This document shows, piece by piece, positions 27,258 through 36,579 of a stretch of 64,000 nt of DNA (position 1 is its first letter; each line of letters begins with the position of its first letter). Under the pieces are notes generated by a model. It was not told the DNA's origin, did not search any database, and saw only the letters and a program-made list of their open reading frames with translations. A program made the translations under genes and the position numbers. Origin of the DNA: Cuneatibacter sp. NSJ-177 (lineage in GTDB: Bacteria; Bacillota; Clostridia; Lachnospirales; Lachnospiraceae); NCBI RefSeq assembly GCF_022867805.1, contig NZ_JALIFO010000001.1, positions 124,001-188,000 of the forward strand. Reading direction: 5' to 3'.

Positions 27258-27905
27258 ATGGGACTGGAAAAAGCATATCTGGAAGTGGAAGGAAAGAGCG
27301 GCCATGTGCCGGTGATGTTCAATCCTTCGGAGTACAATCTTTCCCGCGGCGTCAACTATGCGGAAAAAAAGATACCGGGTCTGGAGGGGCCGGTCACCCA
27401 ATTCCTCTCCGGAGAGAATATTACGCTGGACATCACCCTGGTGTTCGACACCTATGAGCCGCCGACTCTTCAGAACAAAGGAAAAGAGGGCGGCAGCGAT
27501 GTAACGGTGAAGACCAGGGAGCTGGCCCGCCTGCTGTCCATCGACGGCAAGCTGCACCGGCCCCCGATGGTCTGGTTCATCTGGGGGACCCTCCAATTTC
27601 ACGGAATTGTGACCAAGATTGAGGAGAGCTATACCATGTTCCTAGCAAGCGGCATGCCGGTCCGGGCCAAGGTGAAGCTCACCTTCCAGTCGGTGTACGA
27701 TGCGGCCAAGGACAAGATGAAAGCCCCTTTCGAGTCGCCGGACCGGACCAAAGTTCGGACGATCCATGAAGGGGAGCAGCTCTGGCATTACGCCTGGGAG
27801 GAGTACGGAGATCCGGAACTGTGGCGGGTCATTGCCAAGGAGAATGGCATTCGCAATCCCCTCGCTATCGTGCCGGGCCAAAAGGTAAAACTCCCGGCCT
27901 TGTAA
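27258..27905 (+). CDS. LysM-domain CIS hub/tube-cap protein (Afp7-like)
   Basis: The 215-residue protein has an N-terminal CIS tube-like domain (VPVMFNPSEYNLSRGVNYAEKK, shown here as residues 18-39; then SGENITLDITLVFDTYE). A C-terminal LysM motif (about 167-214) contains TIHEGEQLWHYAWEEYGDP, WRVIAKENGIRNP and PGQKVKLP. In Afp, T4 gp53-like and P2 gpX-like proteins this combination connects the spike and hub to the wedge. GGAAAGGAG precedes the ATG. It lies 16 nt after the modular gene and 16 nt before the hub gene. Confidence 0.9.
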   Translation: MGLEKAYLEVEGKSGHVPVMFNPSEYNLSRGVNYAEKKIPGLEGPVTQFLSGENITLDITLVFDTYEPPTLQNKGKEGGSDVTVKTRELARLLSIDGKLHRPPMVWFIWGTLQFHGIVTKIEESYTMFLASGMPVRAKVKLTFQSVYDAAKDKMKAPFESPDRTKVRTIHEGEQLWHYAWEEYGDPELWRVIAKENGIRNPLAIVPGQKVKLPAL

Positions 27906-27920
27906 CCGGAGGAGATCGCA

Positions 27921-28994
27921 ATGGCAGATTTGATGGAACAGAAAACGACGCTGGCGGCGCTGGAACAAAAATACGAGAATTTTATGGTCCCGGCTGTGCG
28001 GATTCGTGTAAACGGAAAGGATGTGGCGGGAAACGGCGGCGCCGTGGTGGAGAGCCTGCGGGTGAAACTGGCATTGGACGACAGCGGAAGTGCGGATTTT
28101 ACGCTGACCCATGTCTACGACAGCGAGAAGCGCTCCTTTGCCAAAAAGGTGAAGGATCTGGTGATGCTGGGCAGCCTGGTCAAGATTGAGATCGGTTACG
28201 GGTCCTCTTTGGAGGAAGTCTTTGCCGGCTTTATCTACAACATCCACTATCAGGTGGGAGAGATGCCGTCCCTCTCGGTGGCGGTGATGGACCTGCGCCG
28301 TCTGATGGCGGAAAACCAAAAGAGCTACTACACCTATTCCCAGAAAAGCAGTTCCGACGTGGTGATGGAGATCCTGAAAACCTATCAGCCGATGTTTAGC
28401 AAGGCGGTCATTACCAAGACCAAGGCCGAGGAGGATCCGGATTTCGAGCAAAACGGCTCGGACTTAGACTTTATCCAGACCCTATGCCGCCGCTCCAACC
28501 GGGAGTTTTTGGTCTGTGGCTCCAAGGTGTATTTCCGGAAGCCCCGCTCGGCGGACGCGTCCATTGTGACGCTGGAAAACGGAAGAAGCCTATTAGCTTT
28601 TTCCAGGGAGATGATTTATAAGGACGAGACCATCCATGTGGTGGTCCGGAAAGACGACAAGGAAGTGCTCCGGGAGTCTGAGAAAGTAAAAACCGGCTCA
28701 GCCGAGGTCCGTTCCCTGAATATCCCGATCCAGAAATATATCGTAGAGTCCGACATCAAAACCAGAGAAAAGGCAAAAGACCGTCTGGCCAAGGAAATCG
28801 TAGAGGTCACCAAGCAGTGCCAGGCGGGGAGCGGCAGTTGTATCGGACTGCCGGACCTGGTGCCGGGCCGTTATATTGAGATCGCCAAGGTGGATGCGAT
28901 GCTGGATGGAAAATACTATTTGAAAAGTGTGGAGCACCAATGGGGGAGCGACGGCTACCAGACCAGTTTTGAGGTGGGAGGATATGATACATGA
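27921..28994 (+). CDS. phage late control D / gp27-like baseplate hub protein
   Basis: The 357-residue protein is the hub portion that in Afp8 and VgrG is fused to the spike. The opening PAVRIRVNGKDV and SLRVKLALDDSGSADFTL mark the first tube-like barrel, and VFAGFIYNIHYQVGEMPSLSVAVMD the second. Further on, FIQTLCRRSNREFLV and GRYIEIAKVDAMLDGKYYLKSVEHQW are characteristic of the GPD/gp27 fold. It acts as the trimeric hub under the tube. Its stop overlaps the next start as ATGA (28991-28994), consistent with equimolar production of hub and spike. Confidence 0.92.
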   Translation: MADLMEQKTTLAALEQKYENFMVPAVRIRVNGKDVAGNGGAVVESLRVKLALDDSGSADFTLTHVYDSEKRSFAKKVKDLVMLGSLVKIEIGYGSSLEEVFAGFIYNIHYQVGEMPSLSVAVMDLRRLMAENQKSYYTYSQKSSSDVVMEILKTYQPMFSKAVITKTKAEEDPDFEQNGSDLDFIQTLCRRSNREFLVCGSKVYFRKPRSADASIVTLENGRSLLAFSREMIYKDETIHVVVRKDDKEVLRESEKVKTGSAEVRSLNIPIQKYIVESDIKTREKAKDRLAKEIVEVTKQCQAGSGSCIGLPDLVPGRYIEIAKVDAMLDGKYYLKSVEHQWGSDGYQTSFEVGGYDT

Positions 28995-29815
28995 GTCTGT
29001 TTGACGAGCTTTTAGAAGAACAAAAGGAAAACCGCAGGCAGACCCAGAGTATGATGGGGATTGTCTACGGGGTGGTAAAAGAAAACTGGGACCAGGATCA
29101 TCCGGGAATGGTGAAAGTGGAGATCTTACAGGGAGAATCGGGGAAAAATGTCAGCGACTGGATCCCGGTGATGTCCCCCTATGCGGGCAAGGAATTCGGC
29201 GCATACGCGCTGCCGGAGATTGGGACCCAGGCGGTGGTGGCTTTTGAGATGGGAAATCTCCACTCGCCGGTGGTGATCGGATGTCTCTGGAACCAGAAAG
29301 ATCCGGTTCCCCCGAAGGCGGCCAATGAAAAGAACACGGAAAAAACGTTTGTTACCAAAGGCGGAAACCGGATTTTGATTTCCGACGAGGGAGGCAAGGA
29401 AAAGATAGAGATAGAGACCAAGGGAAAGCTTTTTATCGGTCTGGACGATGAGAAACAGATGGTCGCCATCCGGGATGAAAAAGCAGACAACAGCATTTCC
29501 ATGGACTGCAAAAATGGAGCCATGGTCCTGGAAGCAAAAGAGAAGCTGACTCTCCGGGTCAACAAGAAGGATGTGATTGCTCTGGATGGAAAAGCGGGCT
29601 CGGCCACGGTCAAGACCAAACAGGTCACCGTGGAGGCGGAGCAGGCTTTGAAATTGAAGGGGCAGAGCGGTTCTTTAGAGGGAAATTCTCTTTCCGTCAA
29701 AGGGCAGACCACCAAAATGGAGGGGAATATGCTGGATTTGGCCGGAAAAGGAACGCTCAAGGCAGAGTCCAGTGGCATGCTCCAGCTGAAAGGGAGCATG
29801 GTAAAGATCAATTAA
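28991..29815 (+). CDS. gp5/VgrG-like spike protein (OB fold plus beta-helix)
   Basis: The 274-residue protein is the spike portion separated from its hub. An OB-fold domain (about 18-105) contains YGVVKENWDQDHPGMVKVEI, WIPVMSPYAGKEFGAYALPE and VVIGCLWNQKDPVPP, as in phage baseplate protein V and VgrG. The C-terminal 150 residues are short alternating strands (GNSLSVKGQTTKMEGNMLDL type), consistent with a triple beta-helix needle. No extra catalytic domain is attached. It is translationally coupled to the hub gene through an ATGA overlap. Confidence 0.92.
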   Translation: MSLFDELLEEQKENRRQTQSMMGIVYGVVKENWDQDHPGMVKVEILQGESGKNVSDWIPVMSPYAGKEFGAYALPEIGTQAVVAFEMGNLHSPVVIGCLWNQKDPVPPKAANEKNTEKTFVTKGGNRILISDEGGKEKIEIETKGKLFIGLDDEKQMVAIRDEKADNSISMDCKNGAMVLEAKEKLTLRVNKKDVIALDGKAGSATVKTKQVTVEAEQALKLKGQSGSLEGNSLSVKGQTTKMEGNMLDLAGKGTLKAESSGMLQLKGSMVKIN

Positions 29816-29831
29816 CAGACAGGAGGCTGCC

Positions 29832-30254
29832 ATGGAATCATACAGCAGAGAAGAAGTTTCCCAGGACTTTCTGGGGCGCGGCTGGAAATTCCCGCCCCAG
29901 GTGGATGAGACCACCGGGCGGATTCGCACGGCCGGCTATGAGGAAGATATTGCGGAAGCCATCCGGATCATCCTGTTTACCCGAAAGGGGGAGCGGGCGA
30001 TGCGCCCGGAGTTCGGCTCCACAATCTACGAATACTTGTTTTCCACCATGGATTTCACAACCATCAAACGGATGGAGCGGGAACTTTTAGAGGCAATCAT
30101 CCGCTGGGAGCCGCGGGTGATTGAGCCGGAGGTCCGGGTGGACACGGAGAGACTTGACGAGGGACTGATCCGGGTGGAAGTCCGCTATGTGGTGAGAACC
30201 ACCAACAACCCCTACAACTTGGTGTTTCCCTATTATATCAACGAAGGGATTTAA
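29832..30254 (+). CDS. gp25-like baseplate wedge protein
   Basis: The 140-residue protein of the gp25/IraD-like family (named lysozyme by similarity, structural in function) has the conserved DIAEAIRIILFTRKGERAMRP block with the EFGS that follows (residues 37-61) and ends in a mixed strand region (VRVDTERLDEGLIRVEVRY). Gp25 proteins nucleate the baseplate wedge and start sheath polymerisation. GGAGGCTGCC precedes the ATG. A 74-nt gap with no ORF follows before the large wedge gene. Confidence 0.94.
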   Translation: MESYSREEVSQDFLGRGWKFPPQVDETTGRIRTAGYEEDIAEAIRIILFTRKGERAMRPEFGSTIYEYLFSTMDFTTIKRMERELLEAIIRWEPRVIEPEVRVDTERLDEGLIRVEVRYVVRTTNNPYNLVFPYYINEGI

Positions 30255-30328
30255 AAGACAGAATTGGTTTCGATTGGCCCAAGACATAAAGAGCAGGGTT
30301 TCATGGAAAAGAAAGGAAGGAGCGCAGG

Positions 30329-33300
30329 ATGGACAGCAGGGAGATTGACGGAAGAAAAAAAGAAGACTTGCTTGAAGAAATCCGGGACACAGCCGCTTCC
30401 TATGTCCCCGAATGGCAGTTTGATCCGGAACATCCGGATGTGGGGACCGTTCTTGCCATGGTCTACGCGGATCTGTTCGCCGGCACGCTCCGGCGTTTCC
30501 GCCAGGTCCTGCGAAAAAATGAAATCGCATTTTTCCGGGAACTGGGAGCGGAACTGCTTCCCGCGGTGCCGGCCAAGGGAACCGTGACCTTTCATCTGTC
30601 CACCGGAGAGTTCGGCGGCACGCAGGTTCCCAAAGGCTTTGCACTTCTGGGCGAGCCGGACGAGGAGGAGCAAAGCCAGGTCTTTGAGACCATGGACGAT
30701 CTGTTTGTGACCCCGTCGGCCTTGTCGGCCGTTCTCTATGAAAACGGGCCGGAGGACCGGATCGTGGAGGTGTTCCGGAGCAGTCCGGAGCAGGAGGAGC
30801 CGGAGCCGTTTTTCCTGTTTGCCCCGGAGGGTAAAAACGAGCAGGAGCATCTTTTCTTTCTGAGTCAGGACCATGTCCTGCGGATCCGCCGCGACGCCTG
30901 GATCTCGCTGCGGCTGATCCCTTACCGTTTTGGAAATCCGGACGGGGATGAGCTGAGCTTCCTGGAAAAGGAAGCGGTATTTGAATATTACACGGAAGAA
31001 GGCTTTCTTCCTTTTGAAGAGCAGAAGCTGGAAGAGGGCGTTATCTATCTTCATAAGGGGGCCGGACAGCTTCCTTTTGCTTACCGGGAATTCACAGAGG
31101 CAAAAGGGTACTTCATCCGATGCCGTCTGGAAGGAAAATATAACAGAAAACCGATCCAAGTGGAGGACGTCTGGCTGGCGGCACGGGCCGAGGGCCTGGC
31201 CCCGGATTTGATCCAGACCGACGAAGGAGAGCAGGCCGCAAAGGATATCTTTCCGTTTGGCCAGCGGCCCAGCCTGTTTTCCGAGATCTATTTTGCCTCG
31301 GAGGAGGCCCTCAGCAAGAAGGGGGCGAGGATCACCCTGAAATTCCGCCTGGATTTTGAGCGGTTTCCACTGGAAATTATCACCGAGGAACAGGAGCGGG
31401 AGTGGAAACTGGTGATGAAGCGCTCCGATTTCCGGCCGGACCCGGAGTATGACATCACAATCGAGCAAGTGATCTTCGAGTACTACAACGGCACTGGATG
31501 GAGCCGCCTGTTTGCCGGTCAGGAACACAGCCGGACGTTCAGCGGCAAGGAAAGTGCCATGGGCCGGATGGTTTCCATTGAATTTCCCTGTCCCGACGAC
31601 ATGGAGCCGGTGCTGCTGCACTCGGCGGAGTCTTGTTACCTGCGGATCCGGGTCATCCGGATGGATAATCTTTATAAAATCAGGGGGAATTACATCACGC
31701 CGGTGATCAGCGATGTGAATTTTTCCTATTCTTATAAGGGCCAGGGCCTGAGGCCGGAGCGCCTGATCTGCCGGAACAACCGGAAGAACCTGGTGACGGA
31801 AGGGAAAAGCTTTGGGACACCCCGGTTTTTCTGCACTTTGTTTCAGGGGTTGGAGAACCCGGCTGCGTCCCTTTACTGGGGTTTTACGGAACCGTTGACG
31901 GACGGCCCGCTCCGGATGTTTGCTTCCATGGAAGAGACCATCCATGAAAAATTGCCGAGGCTTTCCCTTACGTACAGCGGGGAGCAGGGATTTGAGCCGT
32001 TTTCCGTGGTGGATGAGACGGAAGATTTCCGGAAATCCGGCCTGATTACCTTTATGGGGAGAAATGATTTTAAAAAGAGAGAAATATTCGGCGTGGAAGC
32101 CTACTGGCTAAGGCTTACCGATGAGTCCGGGGCATATGCCGGAGCTTGGCGGAACAGGCCCATGCCGCGGATCCGGCGGTTATCGATGAATACGGTGCGG
32201 GTGCTGGCGGTGGAGACCATGCCGGAGGAATTCTTTTCTGTGGAGACAGGGGAGGAAAACCCGGTCTGCCGGCTGAGAAGCGGCGCGGTCTATGATCTGA
32301 GCGTCTGGGTCAATGAGGCAGGCTCTATTTCGCGGGAGGAGCTGGACCGGCTGCTGTCAAAATGCCAGGCAAAGACTGAATTGGATGAGGACGGGGAGAT
32401 CTGCCGGGCTTGGGTGCTCTGGCAGGAGACGGAGGATTTTTGGCTTTCCGGGCCGGAGAGCCGGTGTTATTTGGTGGATCGCAATCAGGGCGTCATCCGG
32501 TTTGGTGACGGACGCCGCGGAGCACTGCCCCCGGTGGCCGGGGCCCAGGAGATCCGGGTATCCTATCGCTGCGGCGGCGGGACAGGCGGCAACCAAAGGC
32601 CGGGCAGCGTCGCTCAGATGAGCCGGTCCCTGGGATTTCTCTCCGGAGCGGCCAATGAGGAGCGAACCGAGGGCGGATGCCAGCAGGAGACACTTTCCGA
32701 AGCGCTCATCCGGAATTCGAGACGGCTGCGCCACGGGGAACGGGCTGTGACCACCTCGGACTTTGAAGCGCTGGTCCGGGAGGCGGACCGGAACATTGTG
32801 AAGGTGCGCTGTTTCCCCGGACGCAACGAGGAGGGAAGGCGGGAGCCGGGCAGTGTGACGGCGGTGGTGCTGCCGGAAGGGTTCCGCTATGGAAGAACGA
32901 ATTTCGATGAAGTGAAGGAACGGGTTTTGGAATATATGAATCCGCGGCTGCCGGGAAACATGGCGGCGCTGGGCAAGTTCTATGTGGCGGAACCCTACTA
33001 TGTAAAGCTGGTCTGCCTGGTGGAGCTTTCGGTCCGGGATTTCAACCGGGTCTTTGAGGTAAAAGAGCGGGTAAAAGCGAAAATTGAAGAATTCTTGGAC
33101 CCGGTGACCGGCAATTATCTGGGAACGGGCTGGGACATCGGACGGCTGCCCAATGAAACCCAGGTGATGAACGCAGTCAAGGGAATTCCGGGGATCGCAT
33201 TCCTGAAACGGGTCCGCCTCAGCGCCTATGCCGGCGGCCGGGAGGAGGAGGGGGGAACCGGATCCGGGGAGCCGAGGAGAATCTATGCGGTGCCCGTGAA

Positions 33301-33334
33301 CGGGGACCATGAGATCCAGATTCAGGTGGAATAA
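30329..33334 (+). CDS. baseplate wedge protein J/gp6-like (Afp11-like), large
   Basis: The 1001-residue protein's N-terminal region fits the wedge-dimerising helices (PEWQFDPEHPDVGTVLAMV, NEIAFFRELGAELLPAVPAKG in part). The C-terminal 330 residues are baseplate J-like: VIRFGDGRRG, then IRVSYRCGGGTGGNQ near residue 750, RHGERAVTTSDFEALVREA near 805, and a long ferredoxin-like tail (FYVAEPYYVKLVCLVEL). In Afp and PVC particles this is the main wedge strap that opens during firing. GGAAGGAG precedes the ATG. The paralogous second J-like gene starts 21 nt after it. Confidence 0.92.
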   Translation: MDSREIDGRKKEDLLEEIRDTAASYVPEWQFDPEHPDVGTVLAMVYADLFAGTLRRFRQVLRKNEIAFFRELGAELLPAVPAKGTVTFHLSTGEFGGTQVPKGFALLGEPDEEEQSQVFETMDDLFVTPSALSAVLYENGPEDRIVEVFRSSPEQEEPEPFFLFAPEGKNEQEHLFFLSQDHVLRIRRDAWISLRLIPYRFGNPDGDELSFLEKEAVFEYYTEEGFLPFEEQKLEEGVIYLHKGAGQLPFAYREFTEAKGYFIRCRLEGKYNRKPIQVEDVWLAARAEGLAPDLIQTDEGEQAAKDIFPFGQRPSLFSEIYFASEEALSKKGARITLKFRLDFERFPLEIITEEQEREWKLVMKRSDFRPDPEYDITIEQVIFEYYNGTGWSRLFAGQEHSRTFSGKESAMGRMVSIEFPCPDDMEPVLLHSAESCYLRIRVIRMDNLYKIRGNYITPVISDVNFSYSYKGQGLRPERLICRNNRKNLVTEGKSFGTPRFFCTLFQGLENPAASLYWGFTEPLTDGPLRMFASMEETIHEKLPRLSLTYSGEQGFEPFSVVDETEDFRKSGLITFMGRNDFKKREIFGVEAYWLRLTDESGAYAGAWRNRPMPRIRRLSMNTVRVLAVETMPEEFFSVETGEENPVCRLRSGAVYDLSVWVNEAGSISREELDRLLSKCQAKTELDEDGEICRAWVLWQETEDFWLSGPESRCYLVDRNQGVIRFGDGRRGALPPVAGAQEIRVSYRCGGGTGGNQRPGSVAQMSRSLGFLSGAANEERTEGGCQQETLSEALIRNSRRLRHGERAVTTSDFEALVREADRNIVKVRCFPGRNEEGRREPGSVTAVVLPEGFRYGRTNFDEVKERVLEYMNPRLPGNMAALGKFYVAEPYYVKLVCLVELSVRDFNRVFEVKERVKAKIEEFLDPVTGNYLGTGWDIGRLPNETQVMNAVKGIPGIAFLKRVRLSAYAGGREEEGGTGSGEPRRIYAVPVNGDHEIQIQVE

Positions 33335-33354
33335 CCGAGGAAAGGAGGCGCCCT

Positions 33355-35415
33355 ATGCTGCCGGATATTCAATTGGACGCAGAAAATTTTGAGGAAATCG
33401 TCGAGAAGGCGAGAAAAATGATTCCCGGCATTGATCCGAACTGGACGGATTTTAACTATCACGACCCTGGCATGACATTTTTGGAGCTGTTTGCTTGGAT
33501 GAAAGAAATGCAGCAATTCCATATGGATCAGATCGGAGATCTGCACCGGAGAAAATACCTGAAACTGTTGGGAATCTCCCCGCGGGACCTTATGCCGGCC
33601 AAGGCCATGCTAACCGTCCGGGGAAAGACGGATGGCTTTTTGCTTCGGGGCAGCCGTTTCTATGCAGATTCTGTCTGTTTTGAGACCGCGGGGAGGGAAT
33701 ACCTGAGCCGAGCCGAGGTGCTGGAGGGCGTGCGGGAAGACGAGAACGGCGTTCGGAGGTTTGACCTGAAAACCAGGGGAGGCCTGTTCCGGATTCCGGT
33801 GTTCGGGAAGAGCCCGAAGGGAGGGGAGACTTTTGCCCTGGGGCTGTCCGCGCCGCTGGCGCCGGAGGTGGAGCATCACCTCTATGTTCAGATTTTTGAT
33901 GGGTATCCGGTAAAGAGGAATCCGGTGGAAGACCGGGAGCATTTTATTCCCCTGGCTAAAATTTCGGTGGAGGTCCTTACCGATCAGGGATACCAGCCAG
34001 TTTCCCTCCGGGAAGATGAGACCCAGGCGCTGCTGTTTTCCGGCTATCTGCGTTTGTCCCTGGACCGAGAGATGAAAGAGGCGGAAGGCAACTATTGGTT
34101 GCGCCTGCGGCTGCTGGAATCGGGTTATGAGACCGCTCCGGAGATGGAGGCTATCAGCCTTCACACCTTTCCGGTGATCCAGGTGAGAACCCTGGCGGAA
34201 AGCTGCGGGGTCTCCTTGGAAGATGGAGCGTTTCATCTGGACTTTGATCTGGCGGAAACGGGTGAGACGGACCTTTATCTGAAAGATGAAAAAGGCTACC
34301 GGAAATACGAGGGAAAGATGGAGCGGATTCGAACGGAGCAGGATGTTTTGTTTTCGATCGGGGAGAACGGGGAACAGGCGGAAAACGCGCAGGTTTTCTG
34401 CTATGAACAGGAATTCACCGGGAAGAGAGAGATCGGGGAGGGCACTGGCTTTCCTTTTCAGGAGTACGACCTGGGAATCCCCGGCCTCTGCCGCACCGGC
34501 TTTCTTGTCATGGCGGAGACTTCGTCTGGGAGTGGATTCTACCGGGAGTGGACCCAGGTGGAGGATTTTGACAGCTCCGGCCCGGAGGATCTACATTACC
34601 GTCTAGAAGATGGAAAAATTTTGTTTGGGGACTGCTTTCACGGCTGTGCCCCGGAGGGCAGGATTTTTATCGGAGCCTGCCGGATGAGCCTGGGGGCGGG
34701 CGGGAACGTCAAGGCCGGAGCCATCGGCGCCTGGGACGCCGTCTCGCTTGTGGAGCAGGCGGTCAACGAGGAGAGCGCCTGCGGCGGCGCGGAGGAAGAA
34801 ACACTTTCCGACTGTGGCGGCCGGATGAGAGAGGCGCTCCACCGCACCGAGCGGGCGGTGACCTATGAGGATTACGAGGAGCTGGTCCGCCGGACACCGG
34901 GGATCCGGGTCCGGGCAGTGAAGGCAGTGCCGGTGACGGCGCTGAAACGGCCCGACGGCTCCATGGAGGAATCCCGAGTGGCCATCGCGGTGGCCCCTTA
35001 TTCCGAGGAGGAGAGGAAACAGCCGAGCCCGGCTTATCTGGCAAACATTCTGCAGATGCTGGAACCCCGGCGGATGATCGGCGTCAAGGTGCAGATTCTT
35101 CCCTCGGAATACATCGGAATCTCTGTCTTTGTGGAAGTCACCGCGGATTCCTACTATGAGAGGGTAAGGCGGGAGATCGGACGCGTGCTCGCCCGATATT
35201 TTGAAAAGCAGGGCTGGGATTTTGGCCGGTCTGTCCGTCACAGTGAGATTTACGGGCTTTTGGATACCCTTCCCGGCGTGACGGCTGTCCGCACGGTGAC
35301 GCTGGACGCCAAGGGAAAGGGTGTGAAACGGAACCGGAACGGCGACCTGCTGCTGCCGGCATCGGGCCTGGCCTATCTGAGGGACTGGGAATGTATGATA
35401 TCCTCGGCGGAATAG
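33355..35415 (+). CDS. second baseplate J-like wedge protein (Afp12-like)
   Basis: The 686-residue protein shares the plan of its neighbour. It opens with IPGIDPNWTDFNYHDPGMTFLE (residues 23-44, cited in part), a wedge signature also seen in Afp12/Pvc12. It has a central beta-rich insert and the same C-terminal features: KILFGDCFHG, GAGGNVKAGAI, LHRTERAVTYEDYEELVRR. Two asymmetric J-like subunits form the inner wedge triplet in known CIS baseplates, which fits this pair. AAAGGAGG precedes the ATG. Confidence 0.92.
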   Translation: MLPDIQLDAENFEEIVEKARKMIPGIDPNWTDFNYHDPGMTFLELFAWMKEMQQFHMDQIGDLHRRKYLKLLGISPRDLMPAKAMLTVRGKTDGFLLRGSRFYADSVCFETAGREYLSRAEVLEGVREDENGVRRFDLKTRGGLFRIPVFGKSPKGGETFALGLSAPLAPEVEHHLYVQIFDGYPVKRNPVEDREHFIPLAKISVEVLTDQGYQPVSLREDETQALLFSGYLRLSLDREMKEAEGNYWLRLRLLESGYETAPEMEAISLHTFPVIQVRTLAESCGVSLEDGAFHLDFDLAETGETDLYLKDEKGYRKYEGKMERIRTEQDVLFSIGENGEQAENAQVFCYEQEFTGKREIGEGTGFPFQEYDLGIPGLCRTGFLVMAETSSGSGFYREWTQVEDFDSSGPEDLHYRLEDGKILFGDCFHGCAPEGRIFIGACRMSLGAGGNVKAGAIGAWDAVSLVEQAVNEESACGGAEEETLSDCGGRMREALHRTERAVTYEDYEELVRRTPGIRVRAVKAVPVTALKRPDGSMEESRVAIAVAPYSEEERKQPSPAYLANILQMLEPRRMIGVKVQILPSEYIGISVFVEVTADSYYERVRREIGRVLARYFEKQGWDFGRSVRHSEIYGLLDTLPGVTAVRTVTLDAKGKGVKRNRNGDLLLPASGLAYLRDWECMISSAE

Positions 35416-35424
35416 GAGGAAGAC

Positions 35425-36579
35425 GTGAAACAGAATCAGAGACTTTATGTGGTGATGAATAAGGAATCAGATTTCCAAAAGGGGCACGGCTTCCAGGTGG
35501 AAATCTCGCGGGAAGGCGTCCAGCTCAGGGAGGATGCGCTCTTTGGTATCTATACCACCTGCGTCTGGGACAGCAGGGAAAAAGAGATGACCTGGCACCG
35601 TCTCCGGGCAGATGTGGCGAAAGGGAGCAGTGTCTCTTTCACCGTGCAGGTCTATGCCAGTGAAAGCCCCTGGATTACCGTGGAAGGAAATACCAAGAAA
35701 ATCGAGGATTTTCTGGCTGAGGAGCGGCCGCCGGAGGAAAAAGAACGATTCATGGCGCCTTTTCTCGCCGCCGTGGCGGAGCACCCGGAGGAGGCTTTGC
35801 TCCTCGGCGTAAAAGGGCGGTATCTGTGGCTTTCCTTCCGTTTCCTCCGCAGGGAAGAGGAGACGCCGATGCTGCGGGGGCTGATGGTTGAATTCCCCAG
35901 GCGCTCCTGGGTTTCTTATCTCCCGGAAATCTATCAGAGAGAGCAGGGGGCGAACGCGTTTACCGAGCGTTTTTTGGCCGTATTCCAGAAGATGAGCGAG
36001 GAACTGACAGACCGGATCGAGGCGGTGCCTTCCTGGATGGAGCCTTCATCCACCGGTTTTTCCTTTTTGCAATGGCTGGCGGAGTTGTTTTCCGTGGAGG
36101 AGGCCGGAATCTGGAAAGAGGAGCAGCTCCGCTATTTGATCTCCCACGCGGCCCGGCTGTACCAAATCCGGGGAACCGCAGAGTATTTAAAAGAAATCAT
36201 TCGGCTCCACACCGGTTTTCCTCCTTTTTTGGTGGAATACCACCGGGTGACTCCTTTTCGGAAAAAACTTTCCGACGGAAGGCGGGTCAGCGAGCTTTAC
36301 TGCAGCCAGCCCTATGAATTTGCGCTGCTGCTGCCGCAGAAAGAGACGGCGGACGGCAACGACAATAAAATTCTGCGGCGGATGGTGGATCTGGCGAAAC
36401 CGGCTGGAATGGAGTGCCGGATCCTGACGCTGAAACCTTATATTTTTCTGGATCAATACTCGTATCTGGGGATCAACAGTGTGCTCGGACGTTATCAGCC
36501 GGCCCGTCTGGATGGCCTTTGCGCCGTTCCGTTTTCCACCGTGCCGGAAAGTGAGAGGAAAGGAAGGAATATCCATTGA
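35425..36579 (+). CDS. phage tail protein I-like baseplate component
   Basis: The 384-residue protein's C-terminal half matches the CIS/phage tail protein I-type family (TIGR02242-like): SYLPEIYQREQGANAFTERF, a helical WMEPSSTGFSFLQWLAELF segment, and RLYQIRGTAEYLKEIIRLHTG. The N-terminal 160 residues are beta-rich and resemble a NHL-like adaptor. It is probably a baseplate periphery protein. It uses a GTG start preceded by AGGAGGAAG. Its stop TGA overlaps the following TTG start. Confidence 0.85.
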   Translation: MKQNQRLYVVMNKESDFQKGHGFQVEISREGVQLREDALFGIYTTCVWDSREKEMTWHRLRADVAKGSSVSFTVQVYASESPWITVEGNTKKIEDFLAEERPPEEKERFMAPFLAAVAEHPEEALLLGVKGRYLWLSFRFLRREEETPMLRGLMVEFPRRSWVSYLPEIYQREQGANAFTERFLAVFQKMSEELTDRIEAVPSWMEPSSTGFSFLQWLAELFSVEEAGIWKEEQLRYLISHAARLYQIRGTAEYLKEIIRLHTGFPPFLVEYHRVTPFRKKLSDGRRVSELYCSQPYEFALLLPQKETADGNDNKILRRMVDLAKPAGMECRILTLKPYIFLDQYSYLGINSVLGRYQPARLDGLCAVPFSTVPESERKGRNIH